Source of the DNA: Erysipelotrichaceae bacterium
GTDB lineage: Bacteria > Bacillota_I > Bacilli_A > Erysipelotrichales > Erysipelotrichaceae
Direction of reading: 5' to 3'
Assembly (NCBI GenBank): GCA_022780745.1
Contig: JALEVB010000037.1
Location: 1-47,968 of the forward strand
DNA length: 47,968 nucleotides
Every line of letters starts with the position of its first letter. Position 1 is the first letter of the stretch. A model generated the notes under the pieces. The model did not search any database, had not been told where the DNA came from, and saw only the letters and a list, made by a program, of their open reading frames with translations. The position numbers were made by a program, and so were the translations under genes. Below, in pieces: positions 1 through 8,318 of the stretch.

Positions 1-5
1 CTTAA

Positions 6-2297
6 TTAAGCATTAATTCCTTTAATTGTATATTCATCTACATCTTCTTTATACTTCTTGCCAGGTTTTTTAGCCTTAGGTTTAACATTGCATCTTAATA
101 GATACCATACATATGGAGCAAGATAGATACTAGAATAAGTACCAGCAAGTAAACCAACGATCATAGCACAAGTAAATGTAAAGATCGAATGAGAACCTAA
201 GATCAATAAAGCAACCATAGGCATGATCGTAGTAATTGAACTAAAGATAGATCTAATGATCGTATTATCTAAAGCATCATTAACGATGACCTTATAGCTA
301 TTAGCATTAAATTTACCATCATATTCACTAACATTAGATCTTACTCTATCGAAAACAACGATCGAGTTATTGATAGAATAACCAATAATAGCCAAGATAA
401 CAGAAATCAGTTCCGTATTAAACTCAAATCTAAAGATAGCAAAGAAACTAACCACGATCAATACATCATGTAATAAAGCAACGATACATCCTAAAGCATA
501 ATCCCACTTAAATCTGATAGTAATATACAATAGCATTGCAAGCCATGCAATAATACTCAAAGTAATCGCATTCTTAACTAATTCCTTACCAACTGTTGGC
601 GTAACGATATTATCATTAGGCTCAATACCATATTTTTCATTAAATACATCTTTGATCAAAGATAAGCTTTCAGTATCAATAGATTTAGTAGTCGTAACAT
701 AAACATTATTATCACCGCTAGCCTGATAGTTCATACCAGAAGTATAACCAAGTTTTTCAAACTCTTCTTGTACTTCAGCAATTGTAATAGGCTCATTGCT
801 AGTAACAGTGATCTTAGTACCACTAGAAAAATCAATACCTAAATTAACTGGACCATTACCATTAACACCATTAAATACCATCATCACAATAGCAACAACA
901 ATAATAGCTAATGATACAAAATTAAACTTAGAACTCTGCTTAACATAATCATTTTTCTTAATTGGACCAAAGTAGAACTGTTCCTGTTTCTTGCTGATAT
1001 CTGGTACATTCTTCTTATTAACATTGAACCATGAATACTTACCATCACAGATACCACTATACACTAATTGTTTCAATAGGAAATGTGATAAAGCAACATT
1101 CAATAGCAATGTAGCAACTACAGTTATAATAAGCATAGTCGCAAAACCTTTAACTGTACCATTACCAAGAACATACATGATAAGACCTGCTAATAAAGTA
1201 GTAAACTGAGCATCAAAGATCGTAATAAATGATGTCTTCATTCCCTCTTCACAAGCCTTCTGAATACTTCTGCCCTGATATAATTCATCCTTGATTCTTT
1301 CAAAAGTAATAATATTTGCATCTACAGTCATACCAACACCTAATACCAATGCTGCAATACCAGGTAATGTAAATACCGCACCAATTAGATTATAAATACC
1401 AAAGATGACCCAGATATAAACCACAAGCATGATACTAGCAACTAAACCAGGTAGACGATACATCAATAACATAAATAAGATAACTAAGGCAATACCAACT
1501 GCCCCAGCAACTACTGTTTTATTAAAGGCATCGATACCAAATTCAGCACTAACAACATTACTTGAAATTTCAGTCATTTTTACAGGTAAAGAACCTGAAT
1601 TGATCAAATTAGCTAAAGTTCTAGCTTCTTCATCAGTAAAAGAACCCTTAATTACACAATCGCCACTAATTCTCTCATTAACACTAGCAGCACTGATATA
1701 TTTAGCTTCCTGACCTTGTTGAACCTTTGCTAATTCTGCTAAATAAGAATCCCCTTCTTCATAATCAAGCCAGATAACCATGATATTATTACCAGTACCC
1801 ATATTAGCTACTTTTTCTGTAATATCACCAAATGCTGTAGCATCCTTGATCTTTAAAGAAACAACTGGCTGTCCATTCTCATAAGCTAAGCTAGCTTTTC
1901 CTTCTTCGATAATACTAGCATCAGCTAATAAATTATCATTGATATCTCTAAATGTTAAATTAGCTGTAGTACTGATCATCTTACGAGCATCTTCAGGATT
2001 AGTAACACCTGCTAATTGTACACGGATACGATTATCACCTTCGATAATGATTTGTGGTTCGCTAACGCCTAATACGTCTACACGCTTAGAAACGCTTTGG
2101 CTTACAGCACTCATATCTAACTGATCATTTTCATTTAATGGTTCAACTTCATATAAGATCTCAAATCCACCTTGAAGATCCAAACCTAATGATAAGTTAT
2201 TAGCAATATTTTTATAAGTGCTTAAAACTAAAGCTGCTAAAACTATGACGGTAATAAAAAATGTAGCTAGACGTTTAGAATTTGTTTTGTTTTTCAT
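6..2297 (-). CDS. secDF: Fused protein-export membrane protein SecDF
   Basis: A 763-residue fusion of SecD and SecF, the RND-type subunits that use the proton gradient to help pull proteins out of the SecYEG channel. The N-terminus is a membrane helix followed at about residue 38 by the SecD D1 signature GLDLQGG. A soluble P1 domain, then six helices with the D4-type motif VDANIITFERIKDE, complete SecD. SecF starts near residue 450 with its own helix, GIDFSSGTKI, and a second six-helix bundle with GYSINNSIVVFDR. The single-chain form is usual in Bacilli and relatives. The start codon lies in an ATGA overlap with the upstream comN-like gene, whose last codons carry the GGAGGA ribosome site, so translation is probably coupled. 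The C-terminus is short and lysine-rich. The identification is firm. Confidence 0.97.
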   Translation of the reverse strand: MKNKTNSKRLATFFITVIVLAALVLSTYKNIANNLSLGLDLQGGFEILYEVEPLNENDQLDMSAVSQSVSKRVDVLGVSEPQIIIEGDNRIRVQLAGVTNPEDARKMISTTANLTFRDINDNLLADASIIEEGKASLAYENGQPVVSLKIKDATAFGDITEKVANMGTGNNIMVIWLDYEEGDSYLAELAKVQQGQEAKYISAASVNERISGDCVIKGSFTDEEARTLANLINSGSLPVKMTEISSNVVSAEFGIDAFNKTVVAGAVGIALVILFMLLMYRLPGLVASIMLVVYIWVIFGIYNLIGAVFTLPGIAALVLGVGMTVDANIITFERIKDELYQGRSIQKACEEGMKTSFITIFDAQFTTLLAGLIMYVLGNGTVKGFATMLIITVVATLLLNVALSHFLLKQLVYSGICDGKYSWFNVNKKNVPDISKKQEQFYFGPIKKNDYVKQSSKFNFVSLAIIVVAIVMMVFNGVNGNGPVNLGIDFSSGTKITVTSNEPITIAEVQEEFEKLGYTSGMNYQASGDNNVYVTTTKSIDTESLSLIKDVFNEKYGIEPNDNIVTPTVGKELVKNAITLSIIAWLAMLLYITIRFKWDYALGCIVALLHDVLIVVSFFAIFRFEFNTELISVILAIIGYSINNSIVVFDRVRSNVSEYDGKFNANSYKVIVNDALDNTIIRSIFSSITTIMPMVALLILGSHSIFTFTCAMIVGLLAGTYSSIYLAPYVWYLLRCNVKPKAKKPGKKYKEDVDEYTIKGINA

Positions 2298-2569
2298 TTG
2301 TTTCCTCCTATAACATCCTCATAATTGGATAAATCATCATGATAACCATCAATAATAGCCAAAGTAGATAATATCTGAATAACTTTTTCACTAGTTAATC
2401 CAATAATATCACTAATCGCATCATTGATATGATTAGGCATACCATTTTTCCATATTACTTTGTATAAAACATCTTCGATGTTCTGATAACTGAAATTGGG
2501 ATTACTTTCCCTTCTTAATTGTTCAAGTTTTAAAAATATACATACAGATAAATCATTTTTATTTATCAT
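2294..2569 (-). CDS. comN: Small ComN-like post-transcriptional regulator family protein
   Basis: A 91-residue soluble protein between mraY and secDF. I chose the ATG at 2569 because it sits in an ATGA overlap with the mraY stop; a longer frame reaching 2620 would run far into mraY. The protein has a leucine-rich N-terminal helix, then a segment reading VLYKVIWKNGMP and a C-terminal helical part. This pattern and the position directly before secDF match the small ComN/YrzD family (Post_transc_reg), which in Bacillus subtilis also sits beside secDF and acts on comE mRNA with an RNA target. The family call is from context and remembered pattern, not from a search. Any function in competence here is unknown. 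Confidence 0.55.
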   Translation of the reverse strand: MINKNDLSVCIFLKLEQLRRESNPNFSYQNIEDVLYKVIWKNGMPNHINDAISDIIGLTSEKVIQILSTLAIIDGYHDDLSNYEDVIGGNK

Positions 2570-3528
2570 ATAAAATAAACAACCAAACCAATGACAGCAC
2601 AAATCAATGACAATAGCCAAAATGATCTAACTACTCTTTTTTCACTTATGCCATCAAGCACAAAACTATAATGAATTGGTGTATATTTAAAAACTCTCTT
2701 TTTTCTAATTTTAACGGAACTGATCTGAATAATTACACATAGTGTTTCCCATACGAATACCCCACCAATAATTATCAGTAATAATTCCTGTTTCAAGACC
2801 ATCGCAATAGCGGCAAAACCTGCACCTAGTGCTAATGAACCCGTATCACCCATAAATATCTTCGCTGGTGATACATTGTAATGTAGATATCCTAATAATG
2901 CTCCCAACAAACTGCTAATAAAAATTGCTACCTGATATTCTTTCATGCATAAAGCAATTATTAGAAAAGCAATATAGCTAATAAAACTACACCCTGCTGC
3001 TAAGCCATCCATACCATCTGTAAGATTAACTGCATTACTAGCTCCAGTAAACATAAAAAATACCAGAATACTATATAGCCATGATAATGGCAATACCACC
3101 TTAATAATAGGAATAGTAATGTCTAATGAAACATTATTTCGATATATAATAAAAAAGATGATTGCTAATAACAGCTGCATAATAAACTTCTGTTTAGGTC
3201 TAAGTCCTTCATTATCACGCTTAATAACAATAATATAATCATCGATAAATCCGATCAACCCATATCCAGCAAAGCTTAATAAGATAACTATCATTTTTAA
3301 ATCAGCTAAAACACCCTTGGCTAAAAACAAAGTAACTATTATTGGTACAACAATAAATAATATGCCACCCATAGTTGGTGTCTTAGCTTTTTCTTTATAC
3401 TCTTTCAAACTATATTCACTAACTGTTTGATTAAAACTAATCTTTTTAAGATAATCAATAAGCTTAGGCATGCCAATTAAAACCAATATCAAGCTAATGA
3501 TAAAGGCTAATATTAGTCTTACATACAT
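2566..3528 (-). CDS. mraY: Phospho-N-acetylmuramoyl-pentapeptide transferase (MraY)
   Basis: A 320-residue polytopic membrane enzyme that moves phospho-MurNAc-pentapeptide from the UDP precursor onto undecaprenyl phosphate, giving lipid I. Diagnostic segments are KAKTPTMGGILF near residue 50, GFIDDYIIV with its paired aspartates near 100, NAVNLTDGMDGLAAG near 170, and the FMGDTGSLALGAGFA loop near 230, followed by TPIHYSF near 290. It starts at an ATG behind a GGGGAT-type ribosome site. It is not in one transcript with the upstream pbpX: a strong terminator and then an extended -10 promoter lie between them. It overlaps the comN-like gene by four bases. The usual downstream partners murD, ftsW and murG are absent from this locus. 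Confidence 0.97.
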   Translation of the reverse strand: MYVRLILAFIISLILVLIGMPKLIDYLKKISFNQTVSEYSLKEYKEKAKTPTMGGILFIVVPIIVTLFLAKGVLADLKMIVILLSFAGYGLIGFIDDYIIVIKRDNEGLRPKQKFIMQLLLAIIFFIIYRNNVSLDITIPIIKVVLPLSWLYSILVFFMFTGASNAVNLTDGMDGLAAGCSFISYIAFLIIALCMKEYQVAIFISSLLGALLGYLHYNVSPAKIFMGDTGSLALGAGFAAIAMVLKQELLLIIIGGVFVWETLCVIIQISSVKIRKKRVFKYTPIHYSFVLDGISEKRVVRSFWLLSLICAVIGLVVYFI

Positions 3529-3565
3529 ACCACTTATCCCCGCTTTCTAAAATTAGCACTTCACA

Positions 3566-3594
3566 ATTATAGCATATATTGATTTAAAAAAAAG
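3566..3594 (-). promoter_or_regulatory. Extended -10 promoter of mraY-comN-secDF
   Basis: On the minus strand a TGC-TATAAT extended -10 element occupies 3566-3574, about 40 bases before the mraY start. The -35 region falls in the T-tract of the pbpX terminator and is weak, which fits an extended -10 promoter. It would let mraY, comN and secDF be expressed apart from the MraZ-controlled genes. Confidence 0.6.
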
Positions 3595-3614
3595 ATAGTT
3601 TTAACCTATCTTTT
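3586..3614 (-). terminator. Intrinsic terminator after pbpX
   Basis: A 9-bp stem (3590-3598 with 3606-3614, loop of 7) is followed on the minus strand by a run of eight T. It lies between the pbpX stop and the mraY promoter. Confidence 0.8.
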
Positions 3615-3631
3615 CCATAATTTAGCTAAAT

Positions 3632-5806
3632 TTACTCACTAAATATAACTTCAATTTTATCCGTAGAAGTAACAGTAGTACCCGCAGCAATATTTTGACT
3701 AACTACTTTACCACTACCCTCCATTTTAACATCAAGACTTGTAATCTGCCACAAAGCAGTAACATCCTTTCTTGACCACCCCGTCATATCTGGCATGATA
3801 AAACTATTTGTCTCTGTCAACAAGAAAATCTTCTGTTTAGTAGTAACATATTGATGCTGTTTTGGATATTGATCAATAACATTTTCACCATTACCTAAAA
3901 CGATGATATCACAATTATAATCACTTAATTTATTCATAGCGTAACTAACACTATGATTTAAAACATTGACCATTTCATTTGATTCAATTTCCATTTGAAC
4001 AAGTTCACCATTATTATCAACTATGACCTGTTCATCAGTTAAGTTATAAAGCATCGCAACCTTTCTTAATACTGACTTAATAGGATCAGTATAATAATGC
4101 GCATTAGGATTATAATCTGCTTCAAAACAATAATAAACGATATATTGAGGATCATCTGCAGGTAAAGCACTCATTAGACTAACTATCGTCTTACCTGAAT
4201 TATAACTGCCAGAACCGGCAACTTCCGTTGTTCCAGTTTTACCAATTATCTCAGTTTCAGGTATACGATAATGTTTAGCCGTACCATCTTCATCATTAAC
4301 AACACGGTATAATATCTGTTGCAATTGTTTAGCAGTTGATTCTTCAATAGGTTTACCAGTAATTTCAGTTTTAGCCTTATAGTAAACATTATTACTATCA
4401 TAAGAATCTACGATACTATCAATAAAATAAGGTTTCTTCATCGTTCCATCTGAAAAAACAGCACTATATGCCTGTAACATCTGAAGCATCGTTACAGTTG
4501 ATCCTTGCCCATAGCCTAAAGCCAATTTATCATATGGCCAGGTAAAGTTTAATACCCCTGTCTGCTCACGCATACCATCCGTTTCTACAGCACTAAAAAA
4601 ACCAAAAGATTTTAGATAATTCAGATAAATATCCGGAGTTATAACTTCTGTTTCAACAACATTAGTTACCGTATTACTAGAATAGATCAAACCATAATCT
4701 AGATCGACCCATCCCCAGTTCTTTCTGCCAGCATTATTAATACAGGCATAACCGCCACTTTCAACTCGATAAGGATTATTATTTTTATCAGCCAAGAAAC
4801 AATAAGGACCAGAATAAGCCTTTTGACTGCTATCATAATTACCCTCATTTATAGCTGCTGCATATACAAATGTTTTCATTACCGAACCAGGTTCATAAGG
4901 ACTTTGAGCCCCATAATTACTATATACTTCAATTTCTAATGTATTAGGATCAAAAGAAGGATATTGTCCCCAAGCCAAGATCTTGCCAGTATCAACTTCC
5001 ATAACACTAGCCCATATCCTATCCGCTTCAAATATTTCTTCTGTTTGAAGAAATGCCTGTTCCAAAGTCTCCTGTAATTCTTTATCTAGTGTTAAATATA
5101 CATTGGCTCCATTAACCGGTGATGCCACTTCTTCTTTCATACCTGGTAGAATATAACCATTTTTATCAGCCTGATATGATCGATAACCATCTTTTCCCTT
5201 TAAATAATCTTCAAGATATAATTCAGCGCCCATCTTACCAACAGTACTACCTGATTCATCAGACTGGGCAAAGCCAATAAGATTACTAGCAAATACCCCT
5301 AATGGATAAGAACGCTGAATAGAAGTAGTAAATTCTACTCCTGGTAAATTATATGATTCTATTAATTCCTTTGTTTCTTTTGATAGATTTCTGCCAGCAG
5401 TACCAAGCTCTGTCTGATACACATCCTGACTTAAATAAGTTAAGCACTTATCCTTATCCATTTTTAAAATATTAGATAATACTGAAGCCGTATACTCCTT
5501 ATCAGCTACATAAGCAATAACACCTTCATAAGAAGGTCTTTGATCACTTAAAACACAATATATATTATAAGTCAAAATATCCTGAGCTATTATATTACCA
5601 TTCTTATCATATATATAGCCTCTAGTAGACTTCAAAACTTCATTTCTGATATTAGCACTATCAGCATATTTTTGAAGATCAGTATTAGAACGTAAATGCT
5701 TTTTTTCAACTGCAACGACAAAAACATTAGCAATTAAGATACTCATAACTACTAATGTAAAGCTAAATATCAATAGAAGCATTCCATTGCTTCTTCTACG
5801 TTTCAA
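3632..5806 (-). CDS. pbpX: Class B division penicillin-binding protein (PBP2x/FtsI type) with PASTA domains
   Basis: A 724-residue septal transpeptidase that crosslinks peptidoglycan. An N-terminal membrane helix (about 8-33) is followed by the dimerisation domain with STRGYIYDKNGN at 60. The catalytic domain has SVMK (Ser308, Lys311), SSN at 376-378 and KTG at 523-525, so all three active-site motifs are intact. The last ~130 residues form a degenerate and a clearer PASTA domain, as in streptococcal PBP2x. The start is a TTG at 5806, eight bases after GGAGA and four bases beyond the ftsL stop; the nearby ATG is out of frame. It is the last gene of the mraZ-rsmH-ftsL-pbpX unit. The gene could equally be called ftsI or pbpB. 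Confidence 0.93.
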   Translation of the reverse strand: MKRRRSNGMLLLIFSFTLVVMSILIANVFVVAVEKKHLRSNTDLQKYADSANIRNEVLKSTRGYIYDKNGNIIAQDILTYNIYCVLSDQRPSYEGVIAYVADKEYTASVLSNILKMDKDKCLTYLSQDVYQTELGTAGRNLSKETKELIESYNLPGVEFTTSIQRSYPLGVFASNLIGFAQSDESGSTVGKMGAELYLEDYLKGKDGYRSYQADKNGYILPGMKEEVASPVNGANVYLTLDKELQETLEQAFLQTEEIFEADRIWASVMEVDTGKILAWGQYPSFDPNTLEIEVYSNYGAQSPYEPGSVMKTFVYAAAINEGNYDSSQKAYSGPYCFLADKNNNPYRVESGGYACINNAGRKNWGWVDLDYGLIYSSNTVTNVVETEVITPDIYLNYLKSFGFFSAVETDGMREQTGVLNFTWPYDKLALGYGQGSTVTMLQMLQAYSAVFSDGTMKKPYFIDSIVDSYDSNNVYYKAKTEITGKPIEESTAKQLQQILYRVVNDEDGTAKHYRIPETEIIGKTGTTEVAGSGSYNSGKTIVSLMSALPADDPQYIVYYCFEADYNPNAHYYTDPIKSVLRKVAMLYNLTDEQVIVDNNGELVQMEIESNEMVNVLNHSVSYAMNKLSDYNCDIIVLGNGENVIDQYPKQHQYVTTKQKIFLLTETNSFIMPDMTGWSRKDVTALWQITSLDVKMEGSGKVVSQNIAAGTTVTSTDKIEVIFSE

Positions 5807-5810
5807 ATCA

Positions 5811-6116
5811 TTATTCTCCTTTTGTAATAGTTACAATATTAGACTGATTCATACTCAAACCAGCATCAGTAGCAATTGAAACAACTCTTTCACGATTGCT
5901 TAAACCCTGAATTGCTACCTTAACAGCATCATTTTCTACTTTTAAAGCTGCAATCTGTGTTTCAATCTGCTGTTTTTGTGTACTTAGTGAGTTATTGATA
6001 GATCTTAAGAATAAACTTGAACATAAGTACATTACTAATGATACTGAAAAAAACAACAAAGTAAATACCTGTAATCTCATACTTCTTTTTTTCTTAACTT
6101 TAACGATCTTTGCCAT
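5811..6116 (-). CDS. ftsL: Cell division protein FtsL
   Basis: A 101-residue bitopic protein: a basic cytoplasmic head (KIVKVKKKRS), one membrane helix at about residues 15-37, and an extracellular coiled coil (about 40-75) typical of FtsL/DivIC septum proteins. In the divisome FtsL binds DivIB and DivIC and activates FtsW and the class B PBP. Sequence identity in this family is low, so the call rests on topology and on its place between rsmH and pbpX. Its start lies 17 bases inside the rsmH frame. Confidence 0.88.
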   Translation of the reverse strand: MAKIVKVKKKRSMRLQVFTLLFFSVSLVMYLCSSLFLRSINNSLSTQKQQIETQIAALKVENDAVKVAIQGLSNRERVVSIATDAGLSMNQSNIVTITKGE

Positions 6117-7047
6117 AACTCAACCTCTTTATAATTCTTAATTTTGCACTATGCGAACGATTATTAACGCTTAACTCTTCTTCACTAGCCAATATTGGCT
6201 TTTTATTTACTAATTCATAATCTGCTTTTTTTATATCAATGTCTCTAATAGGAATACGACTATCGATTTTTTCTATCGAGCATCTATCTTTAAACATATT
6301 CTTAACAATTCTATCTTCCAAAGAATGAAAGGTAATAACAGCACCTATACCACCCATTTTTAAGCTATCTAAAGCATCTTCTAAACCACTAGCTAAACTA
6401 GTAAGCTCCGTATTAACTTCAATTCTAAGAGCCTGAAAAGTCTGCTTAGCAGGATGTCCCTTTTTACTTAATACTTTACTAGGCAAAGCACTCTTTATAA
6501 CATCAACCAATTCAAATGTAGTCTCAATTGGTTTAATACTTCTTTGTTTTTCAATAGCACGAGCAATTTGCTTAGCAAACTTCTCTTCACCATAATTTCT
6601 CAAGATAAAGCATAGATCATTAAAGCTATACTCATTAACTATCTTATAAGCATCTTTACTTTGACTTTGATCCATACGCATATCCAATCTGGCATCAAAG
6701 CGATAACTAAAGCCTCTAGAAGCATCATCAAATTGAGGACTGCTAACCCCAAGATCCATTACAAAGCCATCAATATGATCAATATTCAACTCATCTAAAT
6801 GCTTTCTAATATTACTAAAATCATCATGAATAAATATCACTTTATCCAGATGATCTTCTAAAACAATTCTAGATTTATTGATTGCCTCGATATCTTTATC
6901 AAAAGCAATCAGTTTACCACTTTTAAGCTTTTTAACGATCTGTAATGAATGTCCAGCTCTACCCAAAGTCGCATCAACATAGATACCATCATCTTTAATA
7001 TCTAAGCCATCAATTGTTTCCTTAAGCATGACACTAAAATGTTCCAT
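6100..7047 (-). CDS. rsmH: 16S rRNA (cytosine-1402 N4)-methyltransferase RsmH
   Basis: A 315-residue SAM-dependent enzyme (old name MraW) that methylates C1402 of 16S rRNA. The sequence opens with HFSVMLKETIDGL and the SAM motif VDATLGRAGHS near residue 25. Further family blocks are FVMDLGVSSPQFDDASRGFS near 95, GHPAKQTFQALRIEVN near 200 and ITFHSLEDRIVK near 240. The length is normal. Its ATG overlaps the mraZ stop (TAATG), so translation is coupled to the regulator of the operon. Confidence 0.97.
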   Translation of the reverse strand: MEHFSVMLKETIDGLDIKDDGIYVDATLGRAGHSLQIVKKLKSGKLIAFDKDIEAINKSRIVLEDHLDKVIFIHDDFSNIRKHLDELNIDHIDGFVMDLGVSSPQFDDASRGFSYRFDARLDMRMDQSQSKDAYKIVNEYSFNDLCFILRNYGEEKFAKQIARAIEKQRSIKPIETTFELVDVIKSALPSKVLSKKGHPAKQTFQALRIEVNTELTSLASGLEDALDSLKMGGIGAVITFHSLEDRIVKNMFKDRCSIEKIDSRIPIRDIDIKKADYELVNKKPILASEEELSVNNRSHSAKLRIIKRLSYGKDR

Positions 7048-7475
7048 TACAAATACTCCGTTAAACTTTCTGCTATATCTTCAAATGACTCATCTGCCAT
7101 AGCTTCATATTCTTTCCATAGATCTTCATTCCATATTTCAACATGTTCTATAGCACCAACAATGACACAATTCTTAACCAGTTTTGCCTCATCTTTTAAA
7201 ATACCAGGAAGCTGTATCCTTCCCTGGTTATCACATTCACATTCACAAGCTTTACTAGTAAACTGTCTGATATACATTCGAGCTTCTTTTTTCGTTTGTG
7301 GTAATTTAACTAAATCATTTAATTTCTTATTCCATTGTTCATTGGTATAGATATATAAGCAGCCATCCATACCCTTAGTAACAATAAAAGTGGTCCCAAG
7401 CTCATTTCTAAGCTTTGCAGGAATGATAATACGGTTTTTGGCATCTAAAGTATGATGATACTCACCAATAAACAT
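7047..7475 (-). CDS. mraZ: Transcriptional regulator MraZ
   Basis: A 142-residue protein with two SpoVT/AbrB-like swapped-hairpin halves, each with the conserved DxxxR-type core: HTLDAKNRIIIPAK near residue 9 and CDNQGRIQLPG near 80. MraZ forms rings that bind short repeats in front of its own gene; it represses or activates the division and cell wall operon depending on the organism. Here four CCA(C/T) sites at 10-bp spacing lie just before its start. First gene of the mraZ-rsmH-ftsL-pbpX unit. Confidence 0.97.
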   Translation of the reverse strand: MFIGEYHHTLDAKNRIIIPAKLRNELGTTFIVTKGMDGCLYIYTNEQWNKKLNDLVKLPQTKKEARMYIRQFTSKACECECDNQGRIQLPGILKDEAKLVKNCVIVGAIEHVEIWNEDLWKEYEAMADESFEDIAESLTEYL

Positions 7476-7483
7476 CTATTTCA

Positions 7484-7519
7484 CCCCACAATTCACCACT
7501 TTCAACCACTTTTCACCAT
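7484..7519 (-). promoter_or_regulatory. MraZ operator: four 10-bp-phased repeats
   Basis: On the plus strand CCAC occurs at 7486, 7496 and 7506 and CCAT at 7516, that is GTGG on the coding strand at an exact 10-bp period. The wider unit reads like AAAGTGG/GTGAA, matching MraZ boxes known from Mollicutes. The array sits between the -10 box and the mraZ start, in the expected untranslated leader. Confidence 0.8.
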
Positions 7520-7520
7520 T

Positions 7521-7548
7521 ATTATACATTAATTAGTCTCAAAAGCAA
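7521..7548 (-). promoter_or_regulatory. Promoter of the mraZ operon
   Basis: Minus-strand TTGCTT (7543-7548), 16-base spacer, TATAAT (7521-7526). It lies directly behind the rpmF terminator and in front of the MraZ sites. Confidence 0.7.
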
Positions 7549-7580
7549 TAAAAAAAGATGATTTTTCAATCATCTTTTTT
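7549..7580 (-). terminator. Intrinsic terminator after rpmF
   Basis: A 13-bp stem (7551-7563 with 7568-7580, loop TTTC) made of GATGATT plus flanking A/T, with a T-rich 3' arm on the minus strand. Its upstream arm begins at the rpmF stop codon. Confidence 0.7.
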
Positions 7581-7729
7581 TATTTAGAACCACATGCAGA
7601 ACATGCATGATGTGGAAGCTTGTATTCTCCACATGCTGGGCACTTAACTAATGTAGGTGCTGTTAATTTAAAATGTGTTCTACGTTTGTTTTTTCTAGTC
7701 TTAGAATTTCTTCTTTGTTGTACTGCCAT
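7580..7729 (-). CDS. rpmF: 50S ribosomal protein L32
   Basis: A 49-codon gene. The translation starts [17 protein letters not shown], the invariant basic N-terminus of L32, and continues with two CxxC pairs (CPACG and CSACG) that would bind zinc, ending GSK. The zinc form of L32 is therefore the one present. A perfect AGGAGGTG ribosome site stands six bases before the ATG. It follows yceD in the usual yceD-rpmF pair and ends at its own terminator. Confidence 0.97.
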   Translation of the reverse strand: MAVQQRRNSKTRKNKRRTHFKLTAPTLVKCPACGEYKLPHHACSACGSK

Positions 7730-7741
7730 TTAAGACACCTC

Positions 7742-8245
7742 CTAATCTTCAGCCTTGAATTCTCTTAGTTTTGCTAAACGAGGATCAATAGAACTTCGCT
7801 TTGCTTTTTGATACTCATCTTCACTTAAGATACGCCAGCCATCCCCACTAGGATACTTAGCAATTCCTTCTTTGACGACATGCATGGGAACATCAAGATT
7901 AATTAATTGAAAGATCACAGGAATTAATTCAATTACATCATTTTTGACAACATGAACATCTAAATCATTAGTATCATGAAACGCAAAGCATTCATCATAA
8001 TCTGAATCAAGATCAACGCTTAGTGGTTCATTAGTAATCGCACAAGGACAGATCATCGTACCTGTTATATGCATATTTACTCTTAACAAATCTTCTACTT
8101 CATCAAATGTACCATCACCTTCAACATGAAGATCTTCGACATCCAATAATAATTTGTTATTCTCTAATGAGCTCTTATCAAACTCAATATCTTCATCAAA
8201 TTCGATATATGGTTTAATAATCAATTCTCTTTTTGTCCACTTCAA
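7742..8245 (-). CDS. yceD: YceD/DUF177 family protein (large-subunit associated)
   Basis: A 167-residue acidic protein of the DUF177 family, found next to rpmF in most bacteria and linked to 23S rRNA or 50S accumulation. I place the start at the TTG at 8245 because AGGAGAG lies about nine bases upstream and the product then begins MKWTKREL, like the MKW start of Bacillus YlbN; the longer TTG frame to 8269 would bury this ribosome site. The C-terminal part has the usual pattern MICPCAITNEPL near residue 95 and a DPRLAKLREF end. It is transcribed from a near-consensus promoter. Confidence 0.88.
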   Translation of the reverse strand: MKWTKRELIIKPYIEFDEDIEFDKSSLENNKLLLDVEDLHVEGDGTFDEVEDLLRVNMHITGTMICPCAITNEPLSVDLDSDYDECFAFHDTNDLDVHVVKNDVIELIPVIFQLINLDVPMHVVKEGIAKYPSGDGWRILSEDEYQKAKRSSIDPRLAKLREFKAED

Positions 8246-8276
8246 AAGATACTCTCTCCTACTCGTCAACGCTTAA

Positions 8277-8304
8277 ATTATAGCAAAATAAGCAACTAAG
8301 TCAA
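8277..8304 (-). promoter_or_regulatory. Strong promoter of yceD-rpmF
   Basis: Minus-strand TTGACT (8299-8304), 16-base spacer ending in TGC, TATAAT (8277-8282). Both hexamers are near consensus and there is an extended -10 TG, fitting a ribosomal protein transcript. Confidence 0.8.
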
Positions 8305-8318
8305 TTAAAATTTTACTT

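Noticed and set aside
991-2124. Several 60-94 codon plus-strand frames opposite secDF
   Set aside because: All lie antisense to the well-conserved secDF frame and have no ribosome site or recognisable product.
7039-7350. A 103-codon plus-strand frame opposite mraZ
   Set aside because: It is antisense to a clear mraZ, has no ribosome site and reads as serine-rich low-complexity protein typical of a shadow frame.
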